A stretch of DNA of 64,000 nt. Origin: Nocardia iowensis. Lineage in GTDB: Bacteria; Actinomycetota; Actinomycetes; Mycobacteriales; Mycobacteriaceae. The notes under the pieces are model-generated. The model was not told the origin of the DNA, ran no database searches, and saw nothing but the letters and a program-made list of their open reading frames with translations. Made by a program: the position numbers and the translations under genes. Positions 43,388 to 52,146 of this stretch are shown here, piece after piece (position 1 is the stretch's first letter; each line of letters opens with the position of its first letter). The stretch spans positions 4,154,001-4,218,000 of the forward strand of contig NZ_CP078145.1 in the NCBI RefSeq assembly GCF_019222765.1. Reading direction: 5' to 3'.

Positions 43388-43549
43388 ATGGACTTCATGA
43401 AACCAGCCGAACAGCTGCTCGCGCAGGTCGCGGCCAGGTTCGGCTCCGCGGAAGCATTCCTCGAAAAGTTGGCCGAAGTCCGGGCGGCCGGTGAGGACGA
43501 CACCATCGAGATGCCACGAGTCACCGGAAGTTTGCCAACGATCTACTGA
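43388..43549 (+). CDS. small protein of 53 residues
   Basis: A short frame too small for most gene finders. It begins MDFMKPAEQLLAQVAARFGS and ends in a TGA at 43547. Third positions are almost all G or C, as in the real genes here. GAGGG (43381-43385) lies just ahead; the alternative ATG at 43397 has better spacing. It folds as one amphipathic helix (residues 5-35) and an acidic tail. No known family; it ends 7 bases from the convergent sigma factor gene. Confidence 0.55.
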   Translation: MDFMKPAEQLLAQVAARFGSAEAFLEKLAEVRAAGEDDTIEMPRVTGSLPTIY

Positions 43550-43555
43550 ACCGTC

Positions 43556-44866
43556 TCATGTACCGCCGGATCGAATTTCACCGGCGACGGATGCCCTGCG
43601 AGCCGATGCGGCCGCGCGATCGAGCAGCAGCGCCCGTTCGGCCTTATTGCCGGTCAATTCCGCGGCGCGGGTGAACTCGGCACGCGCCTCCTCGTAGCGA
43701 TCCAGCTGGACGAGTAGATCCCCACGCACGGCGTAGCGCAGATGATAGGTATCCAGCACACCCGCGGTCACCAGCGTGTCGACGAGGTCCAGACCGGCGG
43801 CGGGGCCGTGCACCTTGCTCACCGCCACCGCGCGATTCAATTCGACGATCGGCGACGGAAAGCGTTCGGCCAGCACCGCGTACAGCCCGGCGATGCGCCG
43901 CCAATCGGTATCGCCCGGCGTCGCCGCCATGGCATGCACGGCGGCGATCGCCGCCTGCAACGCGTAGCTGCCCGGTGGCAAAGAACGGTCCCGTGCGACG
44001 GCGTTGGCGCGACCGAGCGCCGCCAACCCGCGCCGGATCAGCAACCGGTCCCATCGCGACCTGTTCTGGTCGGCAAGCAGGACAACATCATTCGCGGGCC
44101 CGGTCCGTGCGGGCAGCCGCGAGGCCTGTAGTTCCAGCAGCGCGACCAGTCCGTGTACCTCGGGTTCGGCGGGCAGCAGTTCAGCGAGGACGCGGCCGAG
44201 CCGGAGTGCGTCCTGGCACAGCTCGAAGCGGACCCAATCGTTGCCGGTGGTCGCCGAGTATCCCTCGTTGAAGATCAGATACACGACGGCGAGGACCGAG
44301 TTCAGCCGCTCGGGCAGTTCATCGCTGCCGGGGACCTCGTAGGGCACCCGTTTCGCGGCGATCGTTCGTTTGGCGCGGACGATGCGTTGCGCCACCGTCG
44401 ATTCCGTGACAACGAAGGCGCGGGCGATCTCCTCGGTGGTCAGGCCGCCGAGCAGCCGCAGGGTGAGCGCCACCCGCGCCTGCTCCGGCAACACCGGATG
44501 GCACGCGGTGAACATCATCCGCAGCAGATCGTCCTCGACGGCATTGTCCGGTTCCGGCGAGTCCGGCTGCTCGGTCACCAGTTCGTGACCGAGTTCTGCC
44601 AGCTTGCGGGCGAACGTCTGGTTGCGTCGAACCCGATCGATGGCCCGATGCTTGGCGGTGAGCATCAGCCATCCGCCGGGATTCGGCGGCACCCCGTCGC
44701 GCGGCCACTGCTCCAGCGCCGCGACCAACGCGTCCTGCGCCAGTTCCTCGGCGGCGTCGATATCGCCGACGACGCGGGTGAGCCCCGCGACCAGCCGCGG
44801 CCATTCCATCCGCCACACCGTTTCCACGGCGCGGCGGGCCTGCTCGGCCGACTGGTCCGGGCTCAT
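43556..44866 (-). CDS. ECF sigma factor of the ECF42 group
   Basis: A 436-residue sigma factor. Sigma-2 (DAAEELAQDALVAALEQW, then NPGGWLMLTAKHRAIDRVRR) and sigma-4 (LGGLTTEEIARAFVVTESTV) lie in the first 190 residues. The DUF6596-type linker (VYLIFNEGYSATTGNDW) and a TPR-like C-terminal extension follow. This long extension, with a DGPF/YCII neighbour, marks the ECF42 group, which needs no classical anti-sigma factor; the extension is thought to control activity. It follows the DGPF gene after 13 bases. Confidence 0.9.
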   Translation of the reverse strand: MSPDQSAEQARRAVETVWRMEWPRLVAGLTRVVGDIDAAEELAQDALVAALEQWPRDGVPPNPGGWLMLTAKHRAIDRVRRNQTFARKLAELGHELVTEQPDSPEPDNAVEDDLLRMMFTACHPVLPEQARVALTLRLLGGLTTEEIARAFVVTESTVAQRIVRAKRTIAAKRVPYEVPGSDELPERLNSVLAVVYLIFNEGYSATTGNDWVRFELCQDALRLGRVLAELLPAEPEVHGLVALLELQASRLPARTGPANDVVLLADQNRSRWDRLLIRRGLAALGRANAVARDRSLPPGSYALQAAIAAVHAMAATPGDTDWRRIAGLYAVLAERFPSPIVELNRAVAVSKVHGPAAGLDLVDTLVTAGVLDTYHLRYAVRGDLLVQLDRYEEARAEFTRAAELTGNKAERALLLDRAAASARRASVAGEIRSGGT

Positions 44867-44879
44867 CCGCCGTCCCCGA

Positions 44880-45230
44880 TCAGGCCGGTTCGGCGATCTG
44901 CCGGATCTCGACCTCGATATCCCACTCCGGCCCGTGCACCGCGAGGAACCGTGCGGACCATTCCACGGCTTCTTCCTTCGACTTCGTCTGCAGGATGCAG
45001 TATCCGCCGACGACCTCCTTGGATTCGGTGAACGGGCCGTCGATCACGGTCTGCTTGCCGCCGGTCTGGGTGATCTTGGTGGCCTCGGTGATCGGGCGCA
45101 GTCCATTGGTGTCCAGCAGCACGCCCGCCTTGGTCATCTCCTCGATCACCTTGCCCATTTGCTCCATCAGTGCCGCGTCCGGCTCCGGCGCGGTGGCCGG
45201 GTCGACATGGATCAACATCATGTAGCGCAT
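44880..45230 (-). CDS. DGPF-motif YCII-related protein
   Basis: A 116-residue ferredoxin-like protein with the diagnostic VIDGPFTESKEVVGGYCILQ. Such proteins accompany ECF42 sigma factors and are their usual target; function is otherwise unknown. The ATG at 45230 follows AAAGGA with 6-base spacing. It leads the two-gene unit with the sigma factor. I did not find a convincing TGTCGA-type ECF42 promoter upstream. Confidence 0.9.
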   Translation of the reverse strand: MRYMMLIHVDPATAPEPDAALMEQMGKVIEEMTKAGVLLDTNGLRPITEATKITQTGGKQTVIDGPFTESKEVVGGYCILQTKSKEEAVEWSARFLAVHGPEWDIEVEIRQIAEPA

Positions 45231-45355
45231 CTGGCGTCCTTTGCTCGTCGTCGTCAGGATCGTCCGACCCTCACCTCACTGCATCGAACGGCCACCCCCC
45301 GAATCGACACCTCGCCCGAAATTCTCCCCGAAAAATTTTCGCGAGCGGCACACGG

Positions 45356-46162
45356 CTAGGTGGGCCAGGCGGGGCGGGTGTGGGCGGCTCGGGCGGTCCA
45401 GCGGCCGTCGTAGCGAACCTCGACGGGGTGGGCGAAGGCGGTGGTGACGGTGTCGGTGGTGAGGGTTTCGCGGGCGGGGCCCGCGGCAATTGTGTGGCCG
45501 TCGGCGATGAGCAGGGCGTGGGTGGTCGTGCTCGGGAGTTCCTCGAGGTGGTGGGTGACCAGGACCGAGGCGACCTCGGGGTGGGTGTCGCCGAGGGTGT
45601 CGATGGTTTCCAGGAGTTGTTCGCGGGCGGCGAGGTCCAGGCCGGTGGAGGGTTCGTCGAACAGCAGCAGCCGGGGCTCGGCGATGAGGGCGCGGGCGAT
45701 CAGGGTGCGACCGCGCTCGCCCTGGGACAGCGTCGGCCAGGTGTTGTCGGCCTTGCCGGTTAGGCCGACGGTGTCGATCATCGCGTCGGCGCGAGCGAGC
45801 TGGTCCGCCGTGGGGGTCCAGCGCATCGGGGTATCGATGGTGGCGGTCAGGCCGGTCAGCACGACCTCGCGAATCGTCAGGGGATAACGCAGCGGATGGC
45901 GCGGGTTCACATGGCCGATGGAGCGGCGCAGGCGTTGCAGTTCGACCCGGCCGAGCTGTTCGCCGAGCACGCGCACCGTGCCCGTGGTGGGGAACATGAC
46001 GGCACCGCAGAAGCCGAGCAGCGTGCTCTTGCCCGCGCCGTTCGGCCCGAGCAGCGCCCAGTGTTCGCCCGCGTGCACGGTCAGCGAGATGCCGTTGATG
46101 ATTTTCTTGCCCTCGCGGCGGAACGTCACGTCCGTCAGTTCGAGCACCGGCGCGCCGGTCAT
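45356..46162 (-). CDS. stand-alone ABC ATPase
   Basis: A 268-residue ATP-binding cassette. GPNGAGKSTLLGF is Walker A, LSQGERGRTLIARAL the signature, LLLFDEPSTGLD Walker B, and VLVTHHLEELP the H-loop. No permease gene is nearby, as in ModF/YlmA-like lone ATPases, which may act on transcription, translation or an unlinked partner. Its ATG overlaps the FadR-type gene's stop (ATGA), so it is co-transcribed and coupled with that regulator. Confidence 0.9.
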   Translation of the reverse strand: MTGAPVLELTDVTFRREGKKIINGISLTVHAGEHWALLGPNGAGKSTLLGFCGAVMFPTTGTVRVLGEQLGRVELQRLRRSIGHVNPRHPLRYPLTIREVVLTGLTATIDTPMRWTPTADQLARADAMIDTVGLTGKADNTWPTLSQGERGRTLIARALIAEPRLLLFDEPSTGLDLAAREQLLETIDTLGDTHPEVASVLVTHHLEELPSTTTHALLIADGHTIAAGPARETLTTDTVTTAFAHPVEVRYDGRWTARAAHTRPAWPT

Positions 46163-46830
46163 GTGAATGCCTCCTGCAAAGTAGTCAGATGGGAGCGGCT
46201 GAATTCCGCTGCGGCCGTGGAATTTCGGGCGGCAATCGCGTCGACCAGTCGCTCGTGTGCGGCGTGATCGGCGGCCTCGGACGGGACGGGGCGGATCTTG
46301 AGCATGTCGATCATCGCGAGCCGCAGCCGGGGGAGGAAGCTGTCGAAGAGTTGGGTCAGCACCTCGTTGTGCGCGGCGACGAGCACGGTGCGGTGAAAGG
46401 CCATGTCCGCGTCGACGTGGTCGGCGATCGGTTCGCCGTGTGCCTCGCGCGCGGCCAGTGCGCGGCGCAAGGCACGAAGGTCGGCGGGTGTGCGGCGCCG
46501 CGCGGCGAGCGCGGCGGCCTCCGCCTCGATGGCGATGCGGGCCTCGATCACCGAGGCGATGGTGGCGCGGCGCAGCACGACGTCCCAGTCGTCGGTCGTG
46601 TCCAGGGCCGTGACGAATACGCCAGCACCCTGACGGCTGTCGAGCACGCCCTTGCCCGCCAGCTCGCGGATCGCCTCACGCAGCGTCGAGCGGCCGACCC
46701 CGAGCTGTGCGGCGAGCGTCGTCTCGCCCGGAAGGCGATGTCCCAGTGGCCATTCGCCTGCCTTGATGCGCGCCAGCAGCAGCTCGGCCGCCTGCGCAGC
46801 CAGCGGGTGGCGCCGTACCTGCGAAACCAT
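46159..46830 (-). CDS. FadR-subfamily GntR regulator
   Basis: A 223-residue regulator. The wHTH is RLPGETTLAAQLGVGRSTLR followed by EAIRELAGKGVL; the helical FCD domain has DHVDADMAFHRTVLVAAHNE, with the metal-binding Asp/His pattern. The ATG at 46830 follows AGAGAGG at 5 bases; the frame to 46887 is not needed. It is divergent from the leucine leader across only 46 bases, so a protein bound there could also affect leuA. Confidence 0.9.
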   Translation of the reverse strand: MVSQVRRHPLAAQAAELLLARIKAGEWPLGHRLPGETTLAAQLGVGRSTLREAIRELAGKGVLDSRQGAGVFVTALDTTDDWDVVLRRATIASVIEARIAIEAEAAALAARRRTPADLRALRRALAAREAHGEPIADHVDADMAFHRTVLVAAHNEVLTQLFDSFLPRLRLAMIDMLKIRPVPSEAADHAAHERLVDAIAARNSTAAAEFSRSHLTTLQEAFT

Positions 46831-46861
46831 CGCAACCTCTCTACTTGTCTGAGGAGTTGTG

Positions 46862-46867
46862 TATAGT
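46862..46867 (+). promoter_or_regulatory. -10 element of the leuA leader
   Basis: TATAGT lies 9 bases before the leader-peptide ATG (46877). Transcription should begin at or just before that ATG, so the leader peptide is read from a leaderless or nearly leaderless message. No good -35 is visible. Confidence 0.5.
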
Positions 46868-46876
46868 CTAGCCATC

Positions 46877-46918
46877 ATGCGCACCATGCTTCTGCTTAGC
46901 CGCCACGGCGGGGCCTGA
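46877..46918 (+). CDS. leuL: leucine leader peptide
   Basis: A 13-residue reading frame, MRTMLLLSRHGGA, with three Leu codons in a row (CTT CTG CTT, 46889-46897). It is the attenuation control peptide for leuA. Its last codons form the left arm of the terminator stem. When leucyl-tRNA is scarce the ribosome stalls on the Leu codons and the downstream stem is changed; when it is plentiful the terminator forms. Similar short leaders with Leu runs precede leuA in other actinomycetes. Confidence 0.85.
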   Translation: MRTMLLLSRHGGA

Positions 46919-46945
46919 ACGACCGGCCCCCCGCCGTGGGGCTTT
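46903..46945 (+). terminator. leucine attenuator terminator
   Basis: CCACGGCGGGGCC (46903-46915) pairs with GGCCCC-cc-GCCGTGG (46925-46939); two extra C make a bulge. The stem overlaps the leader stop and is followed by GGGCTTTGT. The T-run is short, as usual in actinomycetes. It lies 58 bases before the leuA start. Confidence 0.75.
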
Positions 46946-47003
46946 GTCGTAGCCGGTCACCGTTCTTTTGTGACGGCCGAACGGCCAGAAAGCAGACCCG
47001 AGC

Positions 47004-48431
47004 ATGTCCTTCCCGACGATCAATACCCCCATGGGCGAGATTCCCAGCAGTGCACCGGCGTGGAATCGGCAGCGGCACTCCCAAATGCCATCGCACCGCT
47101 ACCGTTCCGTCTACGACCGAGTGGAGGTGCCGCTCACCCAGCGCGATTGGCCCGAAGCGCGGATCACCGAGGCACCCCTGTGGGTGCCGGTCGACCTGCG
47201 CGACGGCAACCAGGCCCTCGCCGAACCCATGGACCCCGAGCGCAAGCGGCGCTTCTTCGAACTGATGGTGGCCATGGGCTACAAGGAAATCGAGGTCGGC
47301 TACCCGTCCGCCTCACGTACCGACTACGACTTCGTCCGCCTGATCGCCGACACCGGCCTCGCGCCCGACGACGTGGCCATCGTCGTATTCACGCCCGCGC
47401 GAAAGGATCTCATCGGGCGCACCGTGGAATCGGTCCGAGGATTGCCCAACGTGGTCGTCCATATGTACGCCGCGACCGCCCCCACCTGGCGAAACACGGT
47501 GCTGGGCAAGGACAGGGCCGCACTGCGGGAGCTGATTCTCGCCGGTGGCCGAGAGGTCCTGGAACGCACCGCCGACCTGCCGAACGTGCGGTTCGAGTTC
47601 TCACCCGAGGTGTTCAACCTGACCGAGCCCGACTACGTCCTCGATCTCTGCGACCGGATGACCACCCTGTGGGACGCGACCCCGCAGCGCCCGGTGATCC
47701 TGAATCTCCCTGCGACAGTGGAGGTCGCGACCCCGAACGTCTACGCGGACCAGATCGAATACATGCACCGCAACCTGGCCCGGCGCGACAGCGTCATCCT
47801 GTCCGTGCACCCGCACAACGACCGCGGCACCGGCATCGCGTGCGCCGAACTGGCCGTACTGGCGGGTGCGCAACGGGTCGAAGGCTGCCTCTTCGGCAAC
47901 GGCGAACGCACCGGCAACGTCGACATCGCCACCCTCGCGCTGAATCTGCATGCGCAGGGCGTGGATCCGATGATCGACTTCTCGGACATCGACGAGATCC
48001 GTCGGACCGTCGAATACTGCACCCGCATGCCGATACCCGGACGGCACCCGTACGTGGGCGATCTCGTGCACACCGCGTTCTCCGGCACCCACCAGGACGC
48101 GATCAACAAGGGCATGGCGGCGCATCGTGCCCGGGCCGCGCGAACGGGAATCCCCGAACGCCAGCTGGATTGGCAGGTCCCCTATCTGCCGATCGACCCG
48201 GCCGACATCGGCCGCACCTACGATGCCGTCATCCGGGTCAACTCGCAGTCGGGCAAGGGCGGCATCGCGTACCTGCTGAAGACGGAGTTCGGCATCGACC
48301 TGCCGCGACACCTGCAGATCGACTTCGCCAGGCACGTCCAAGCGCACACCGACGCCACCGGATTGGAGATCACCGCCGCCGAACTGCGCACCCTGTTCGA
48401 GGCTGTCTACCCGACCATCCGGACACCCTGA
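47004..48431 (+). CDS. leuA: 2-isopropylmalate synthase lacking the regulatory domain
   Basis: A 475-residue enzyme that condenses acetyl-CoA with 2-oxoisovalerate. [33 protein letters not shown] (metal His pair) and [18 protein letters not shown] match actinobacterial IPMS. It ends at about the second linker subdomain ([15 protein letters not shown]); the C-terminal leucine-binding domain of normal LeuA (about 600 residues) is missing. This is a natural end (stop, then another gene), not a frameshift visible here. Feedback by Leu is therefore probably absent and control falls to the attenuator. The ATG at 47004 has only a weak site. Confidence 0.88.
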   Translation: MSFPTINTPMGEIPSSAPAWNRQRHSQMPSHRYRSVYDRVEVPLTQRDWPEARITEAPLWVPVDLRDGNQALAEPMDPERKRRFFELMVAMGYKEIEVGYPSASRTDYDFVRLIADTGLAPDDVAIVVFTPARKDLIGRTVESVRGLPNVVVHMYAATAPTWRNTVLGKDRAALRELILAGGREVLERTADLPNVRFEFSPEVFNLTEPDYVLDLCDRMTTLWDATPQRPVILNLPATVEVATPNVYADQIEYMHRNLARRDSVILSVHPHNDRGTGIACAELAVLAGAQRVEGCLFGNGERTGNVDIATLALNLHAQGVDPMIDFSDIDEIRRTVEYCTRMPIPGRHPYVGDLVHTAFSGTHQDAINKGMAAHRARAARTGIPERQLDWQVPYLPIDPADIGRTYDAVIRVNSQSGKGGIAYLLKTEFGIDLPRHLQIDFARHVQAHTDATGLEITAAELRTLFEAVYPTIRTP

Positions 48432-48493
48432 CGAGAGCGGCATCTTCGGGCAAAACGCCCGGGGTCACGGTCGTCCGTGCGAAGGTAAGCGGC

Positions 48494-50788
48494 GTGGCGC
48501 GGTACGTGACAGGAAACCTTCCCGCCGAAGTGACCAGCTTCGTCGGGCGGGACCGCGAAGTCGCCGCCGCCAGGAAACTGTTGTCCAGCACGCGACTGCT
48601 CACCCTGACCGGGCCGGGCGGTGTCGGCAAGACCCGGCTGGCCCGGCGGGTGGGCGACGCGGTGCGGCGCGCCTTTCCGGACGGTGTGTGGCTGGTCGAG
48701 GTGGCCCACGTCAACGAGGGGGAACTGGTGGCGCTGAGCGTCGCGCAGGCGCTCGGTCTGCGCGACGACACCAGCGCGCCACTGGCGAGCCTCACCGACT
48801 ACCTCGGCGGCAAACACCTGCTACTGATCCTCGACAACTGCGAGCACCTGATCGACGCCTGCGCCGCCCTCGTCGACCGGCTGATCGCCAGCACACCCGA
48901 CGTGCGGGTGCTGGCCACCAGCCGGGAGCCGCTGGGCGTGCTGGGGGAGCAGGTGTTGCCGGTGGCTCCGCTGCCGGTACCCGAAAGGGACGAAGAATCG
49001 GGCACTGTCGACGTGACCGAGACCGCGGCGCTGCGACTGCTGATCGACCGCGCCACCGCCGCGAACCCCGAATTCCGGGTCACCGACGCCAATCTCGGCG
49101 CGCTCGCGGCGATCTGCCTTCGCCTGGAAGGCATTCCGCTGGCACTGGAGCTGGCGGCGCTGCGACTGCGCGCGTTCACACCGGCCCAGGTGCTGGACCG
49201 GCTCGACGACACCATGCGCCTGCTCACCACCGGCCTGCGCACCGCACCGGAACGGCAGCAGACCCTGGAAGCAGCCATCCGCTGGAGTTATGACCTGTGC
49301 ACGCAGGACGAACAGCATTTATGGGAGCAACTGGCGGTGTTCGCGGGCGGGTTCGATCTGGCCGCCGCCGAGGCGGTGTGCGTGATCGATCCGCCCGGCG
49401 CGCTGGTCGACGCACTCACCGGTCTGGTGGACAAGTCGGTGCTCGGTCATCGCGCCGACAGCGACGGCGCGGGCCGCTACACCATGTTGGAGCCGCTGCG
49501 GCAGTTCGCGCTGGCCCGGCTCGTCGCGCACGGCGACGAGCACGCGGTCCGACTCCGGCACCGCGACCACTACTACCGGGTCGCGCGGCGGAGCCGCACC
49601 GAGTACTGGGGCGACGCGGACGTCGCCTGGTTCCGCGACGTCACCCGCGAACACGCGAATCTTCGTGCGGCACTGCGATTCGCGCTCGCCGACCCGGACG
49701 GCGCACACCGGGGGCTGCAGATCGCCTCCGAATTGCGGCCGTTCTGGGAGCACTACCGTTTCCTACTGGAGGGCTACCGCTGGCTGTTGGACGCGCTGGG
49801 CAAGGATCTCGCGCACACCACGGATCGGGCGCGGGCGCTGGCGGCCGCCTCCGCCATTGCCGCGATGCTGTCGGACACCGTGGCGGCCAACGAGTATCTG
49901 CGCGAATGCGTGGCTATAGCAACAGAATTGGCCGCCGCAGAGGCACTGGTGGAGGCGACGCTGCTGGCGGCTGTGCTGGCGTTCGCCGAGTCCGATCCGG
50001 TGCGTGCCCTCGAGCTCGCCGAGGATGCCGCGCAGCAAGCTCGCGCGTGCGGGCACCACGGTGCGGAGATGGAGAGCCTCGCGTTCGCGTATGTGTGCGC
50101 GATGGTGCTGGCGGACCCCCGCGCGGGGACGCTGGCCGAGCATTTTCTGGCCAAATCCACCGAGCACGGTTCGCATCTGCTCGGTGGCCTTGCCTCCTGG
50201 GCGGTCGGGACCAACCATTGGCGAAACGGCGACGAGGACAAGGCAATCGAGGAGCTGCGCCGCGCGATCGAGCTACTGGCATTGTTCGATCGCTGCGTAT
50301 GGACGGCGTCAGCCTTCGACGGGCTCGCCTGGGCGGCGGCCGCGTGCGGCGACCACCAGCGAGCCGCGCGGTTGATGGGCGCCGCGGCGACGGTGCGGCG
50401 CGGAAGCACCCAGCGGCTGGCGCACGCGATGACCGACGCGGTAGGCGAGAAGGTGCGGCTCCAGGTACACAACACCCTGGGAGGCACGGACTTTCGCGCC
50501 GCATTCGACGCCGGTGCCGCCCTCACCCTCGACGAGGCGGTGCGCTACGCCCTCGGCACCGAGCAGCCACCGCTGCCCATGTCGAAATCTGTTGCCGACG
50601 ATCAGCTCACCCGGCGGGAGAAGGACGTCGCACGGTTGGTCGCGGCGGGCTATAGCAACAAACGGATCGCCGCCGAGCTGGTCATCTCGATCCGTACCGC
50701 GGAGAGCCACGTCGACCATATCCTGACCAAGCTCGGGTTCACCTCCCGCGCCCAGGTCGCGGCCTGGGTCAGCAAGCACCCGCTCTGA
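48494..50788 (+). CDS. AfsR-like ATPase with LuxR HTH
   Basis: About 764 residues. GPGGVGKTRLARRVGDAV is the P-loop of an NB-ARC module, LLLILDNCEHLIDAC Walker B and LATSREPLGVLGEQV the sensor. A TPR-like middle (about 350-680) follows. The C-terminal LuxR HTH is LTRREKDVARLVAAGYSNKR, then IAAELVISIRTAESHVDHIL. Start is a GTG at 48494 with GAAGG 8 bases ahead, or the GTG at 48506. The frame is open to 46970, but that part is leuA in another phase. It follows leuA in the same direction; the inducer is unknown. Confidence 0.88.
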   Translation: MARYVTGNLPAEVTSFVGRDREVAAARKLLSSTRLLTLTGPGGVGKTRLARRVGDAVRRAFPDGVWLVEVAHVNEGELVALSVAQALGLRDDTSAPLASLTDYLGGKHLLLILDNCEHLIDACAALVDRLIASTPDVRVLATSREPLGVLGEQVLPVAPLPVPERDEESGTVDVTETAALRLLIDRATAANPEFRVTDANLGALAAICLRLEGIPLALELAALRLRAFTPAQVLDRLDDTMRLLTTGLRTAPERQQTLEAAIRWSYDLCTQDEQHLWEQLAVFAGGFDLAAAEAVCVIDPPGALVDALTGLVDKSVLGHRADSDGAGRYTMLEPLRQFALARLVAHGDEHAVRLRHRDHYYRVARRSRTEYWGDADVAWFRDVTREHANLRAALRFALADPDGAHRGLQIASELRPFWEHYRFLLEGYRWLLDALGKDLAHTTDRARALAAASAIAAMLSDTVAANEYLRECVAIATELAAAEALVEATLLAAVLAFAESDPVRALELAEDAAQQARACGHHGAEMESLAFAYVCAMVLADPRAGTLAEHFLAKSTEHGSHLLGGLASWAVGTNHWRNGDEDKAIEELRRAIELLALFDRCVWTASAFDGLAWAAAACGDHQRAARLMGAAATVRRGSTQRLAHAMTDAVGEKVRLQVHNTLGGTDFRAAFDAGAALTLDEAVRYALGTEQPPLPMSKSVADDQLTRREKDVARLVAAGYSNKRIAAELVISIRTAESHVDHILTKLGFTSRAQVAAWVSKHPL

Positions 50789-50793
50789 GCAGG

Positions 50794-51318
50794 TCAATCG
50801 CCGGTGGCACCGTCGATGCGTTCACGCAGCAGGTCGGCATGCCCGTTGTGCCTGGCGTATTCCTCGATCATGTGCAGGTAGACCCAGCGCAGGTTGAACT
50901 GCAGGTCCGGCCGTTTGGGGTGGACGAAGGTGTGGTCGAGGGGCAGGTCGGCCACCGCGGCGTCGGCCAGTTCGATCTCGCGCCGGTATGCCGCGAAATC
51001 GGTTGCGGCGTCGGCGCCTTCGGTGTCGAAGTCGCCGTCCGGGTCGTCCTCGCTGCCGTAGACGTACGGCACGTCTTCGGCGGCGGCGGCGAGGCGGAAC
51101 CAGCCGCGCTCCACCTCGGTCATGTGCCGGACCAACCCGTGCAGCGACAGCGTCGACGGTTCGACGGACCGCTTCCGCAGCCGCTCGGCGTCGAGGCCCG
51201 CGCATTTCAGCAGCAGCGTGTCACGGTGAAAGTCGAGCCAGCCCTGCAACATCTGCCGCTCGGCGGCGATCATCGGTGCGTCGGTTCGAGTGAGGTCGGG
51301 CGCGATCCAAGTCACCAT
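50794..51318 (-). CDS. DinB-family protein (DUF664)
   Basis: A 174-residue four-helix-bundle protein: MLQGWLDFHRDTLLLKCAGL, LHGLVRHMTEVERGWFRLA and HMIEEYARHNGHADLLRE supply the three His typical of the DinB metal site. Its members often work with bacillithiol or mycothiol; here the substrate is unknown. The ATG at 51318 matches relatives that begin near M-x-TWIAPD; the frame from 51342 has no extra support. It is convergent with the LuxR gene, 5 bases apart. Confidence 0.85.
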   Translation of the reverse strand: MVTWIAPDLTRTDAPMIAAERQMLQGWLDFHRDTLLLKCAGLDAERLRKRSVEPSTLSLHGLVRHMTEVERGWFRLAAAAEDVPYVYGSEDDPDGDFDTEGADAATDFAAYRREIELADAAVADLPLDHTFVHPKRPDLQFNLRWVYLHMIEEYARHNGHADLLRERIDGATGD

Positions 51319-51370
51319 CCGACTGTAACTCGACAAGGTCATCGACGGCTCGGCATTATTGCCCGGCTGG

Positions 51371-51997
51371 TCAGCGGCGAGTGAAACGCTTCGCCTTGTC
51401 TCCGTGCAGCTTCCCTGCGGGCAGTTTTCGCCCGCACAACACCAGCAGCAGATCCTGGGCGGCGCCGGAAAGGATTTCGCCGGAGCCGTAACTCCAGTCC
51501 ATATCGTCGGCGCGAAGCTCTAGGCCTTTCAGGTCGACCCCGAAGAACTTGACGTGCTTCGGATTGATGTCGCCGAGCACCAGGCGCAACCGATCCTCCG
51601 GCACCTTTCGGTCGAGTCCGAGACCGACCGTGATGTCCAAGCCGTGGATGACGTCGTGACTCAACGCGCCGGTGAAGCCACCGCCAGGCGGTTTCCAGGG
51701 ATGGTCGACGTTGTCCCAGAGCGATTTCAGCAGGTCCTCGGCCGTGAGCCGAGCCGCGTCGGTGCGGGCGCTGCGATCGGACATCCGATTGAAACTGCCT
51801 CCGGCCCGCAGCATTTCGAGCGCGAAGCGCGGCAGGGACAGGCGAAACGGCAGGGTGATGTGCGCGACGACCTCACGCACCCGCCAGCCGCTGCACAGCG
51901 TCGGCGCGTCCCAACTCTCGGCGTCGAGCCCCGCCAGTAGCTCGGCCAGGTCGGTCCGTTCCGCCGCGATCGCCTTGCGCACCTCGGTATCGGTCAT
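51371..51997 (-). CDS. mycothiol-dependent maleylpyruvate isomerase-family protein
   Basis: A 208-residue DinB-type protein with LCSGWRVREVVAHITLPFRL and LSHDVIHGLDITVGLG, whose His residues form the metal site of mycothiol-dependent maleylpyruvate isomerase relatives. A C-terminal MDMPI_C-like end is short. The ATG at 51997 follows GAGGAGAG. Mycothiol use is a family expectation in actinomycetes. It follows the DinB gene in order on the same strand with 52 bases between them. Confidence 0.85.
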   Translation of the reverse strand: MTDTEVRKAIAAERTDLAELLAGLDAESWDAPTLCSGWRVREVVAHITLPFRLSLPRFALEMLRAGGSFNRMSDRSARTDAARLTAEDLLKSLWDNVDHPWKPPGGGFTGALSHDVIHGLDITVGLGLDRKVPEDRLRLVLGDINPKHVKFFGVDLKGLELRADDMDWSYGSGEILSGAAQDLLLVLCGRKLPAGKLHGDKAKRFTRR

Positions 51998-52087
51998 CGT
52001 CTCTCCTCGCCGTGGATCATTCCTGCCCACGACCTGAGACGCCACCCAACGCGGAAATTCATCGCGCGACGGATCGGCTGTTCGCTC

Positions 52088-52139
52088 AACGGGACGGGAC
52101 TGAGCGGGCTTTCGGCAATTGCCGCAGCCAGGTCCCGTT
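52088..52139. repeat. GGGAC palindromic repeat, diverged copy
   Basis: AACGGGAC (52088-52095) and GTCCCGTT (52132-52139) are perfect arms. The centre is CGGCAATTGCCG (52113-52124), a perfect 12-base palindrome, unlike the centre of other copies. It lies just after the D-aminoacylase stop on the minus strand, a place for a terminator. Confidence 0.6.
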
Positions 52140-52146
52140 CTGGGGG

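Noticed and set aside
45231-45330. ECF42-type promoter ahead of the DGPF gene
   Set aside because: I looked for a TGTCGA-like -35 with a suitable -10 and found only weak partial matches.
46970-50788. A 1272-residue open frame as one giant regulator
   Set aside because: Its first 500 residues are the leuA region in another phase with Arg/Pro/His-rich composition. The real regulator begins at a GTG near 48494 with a ribosome site.
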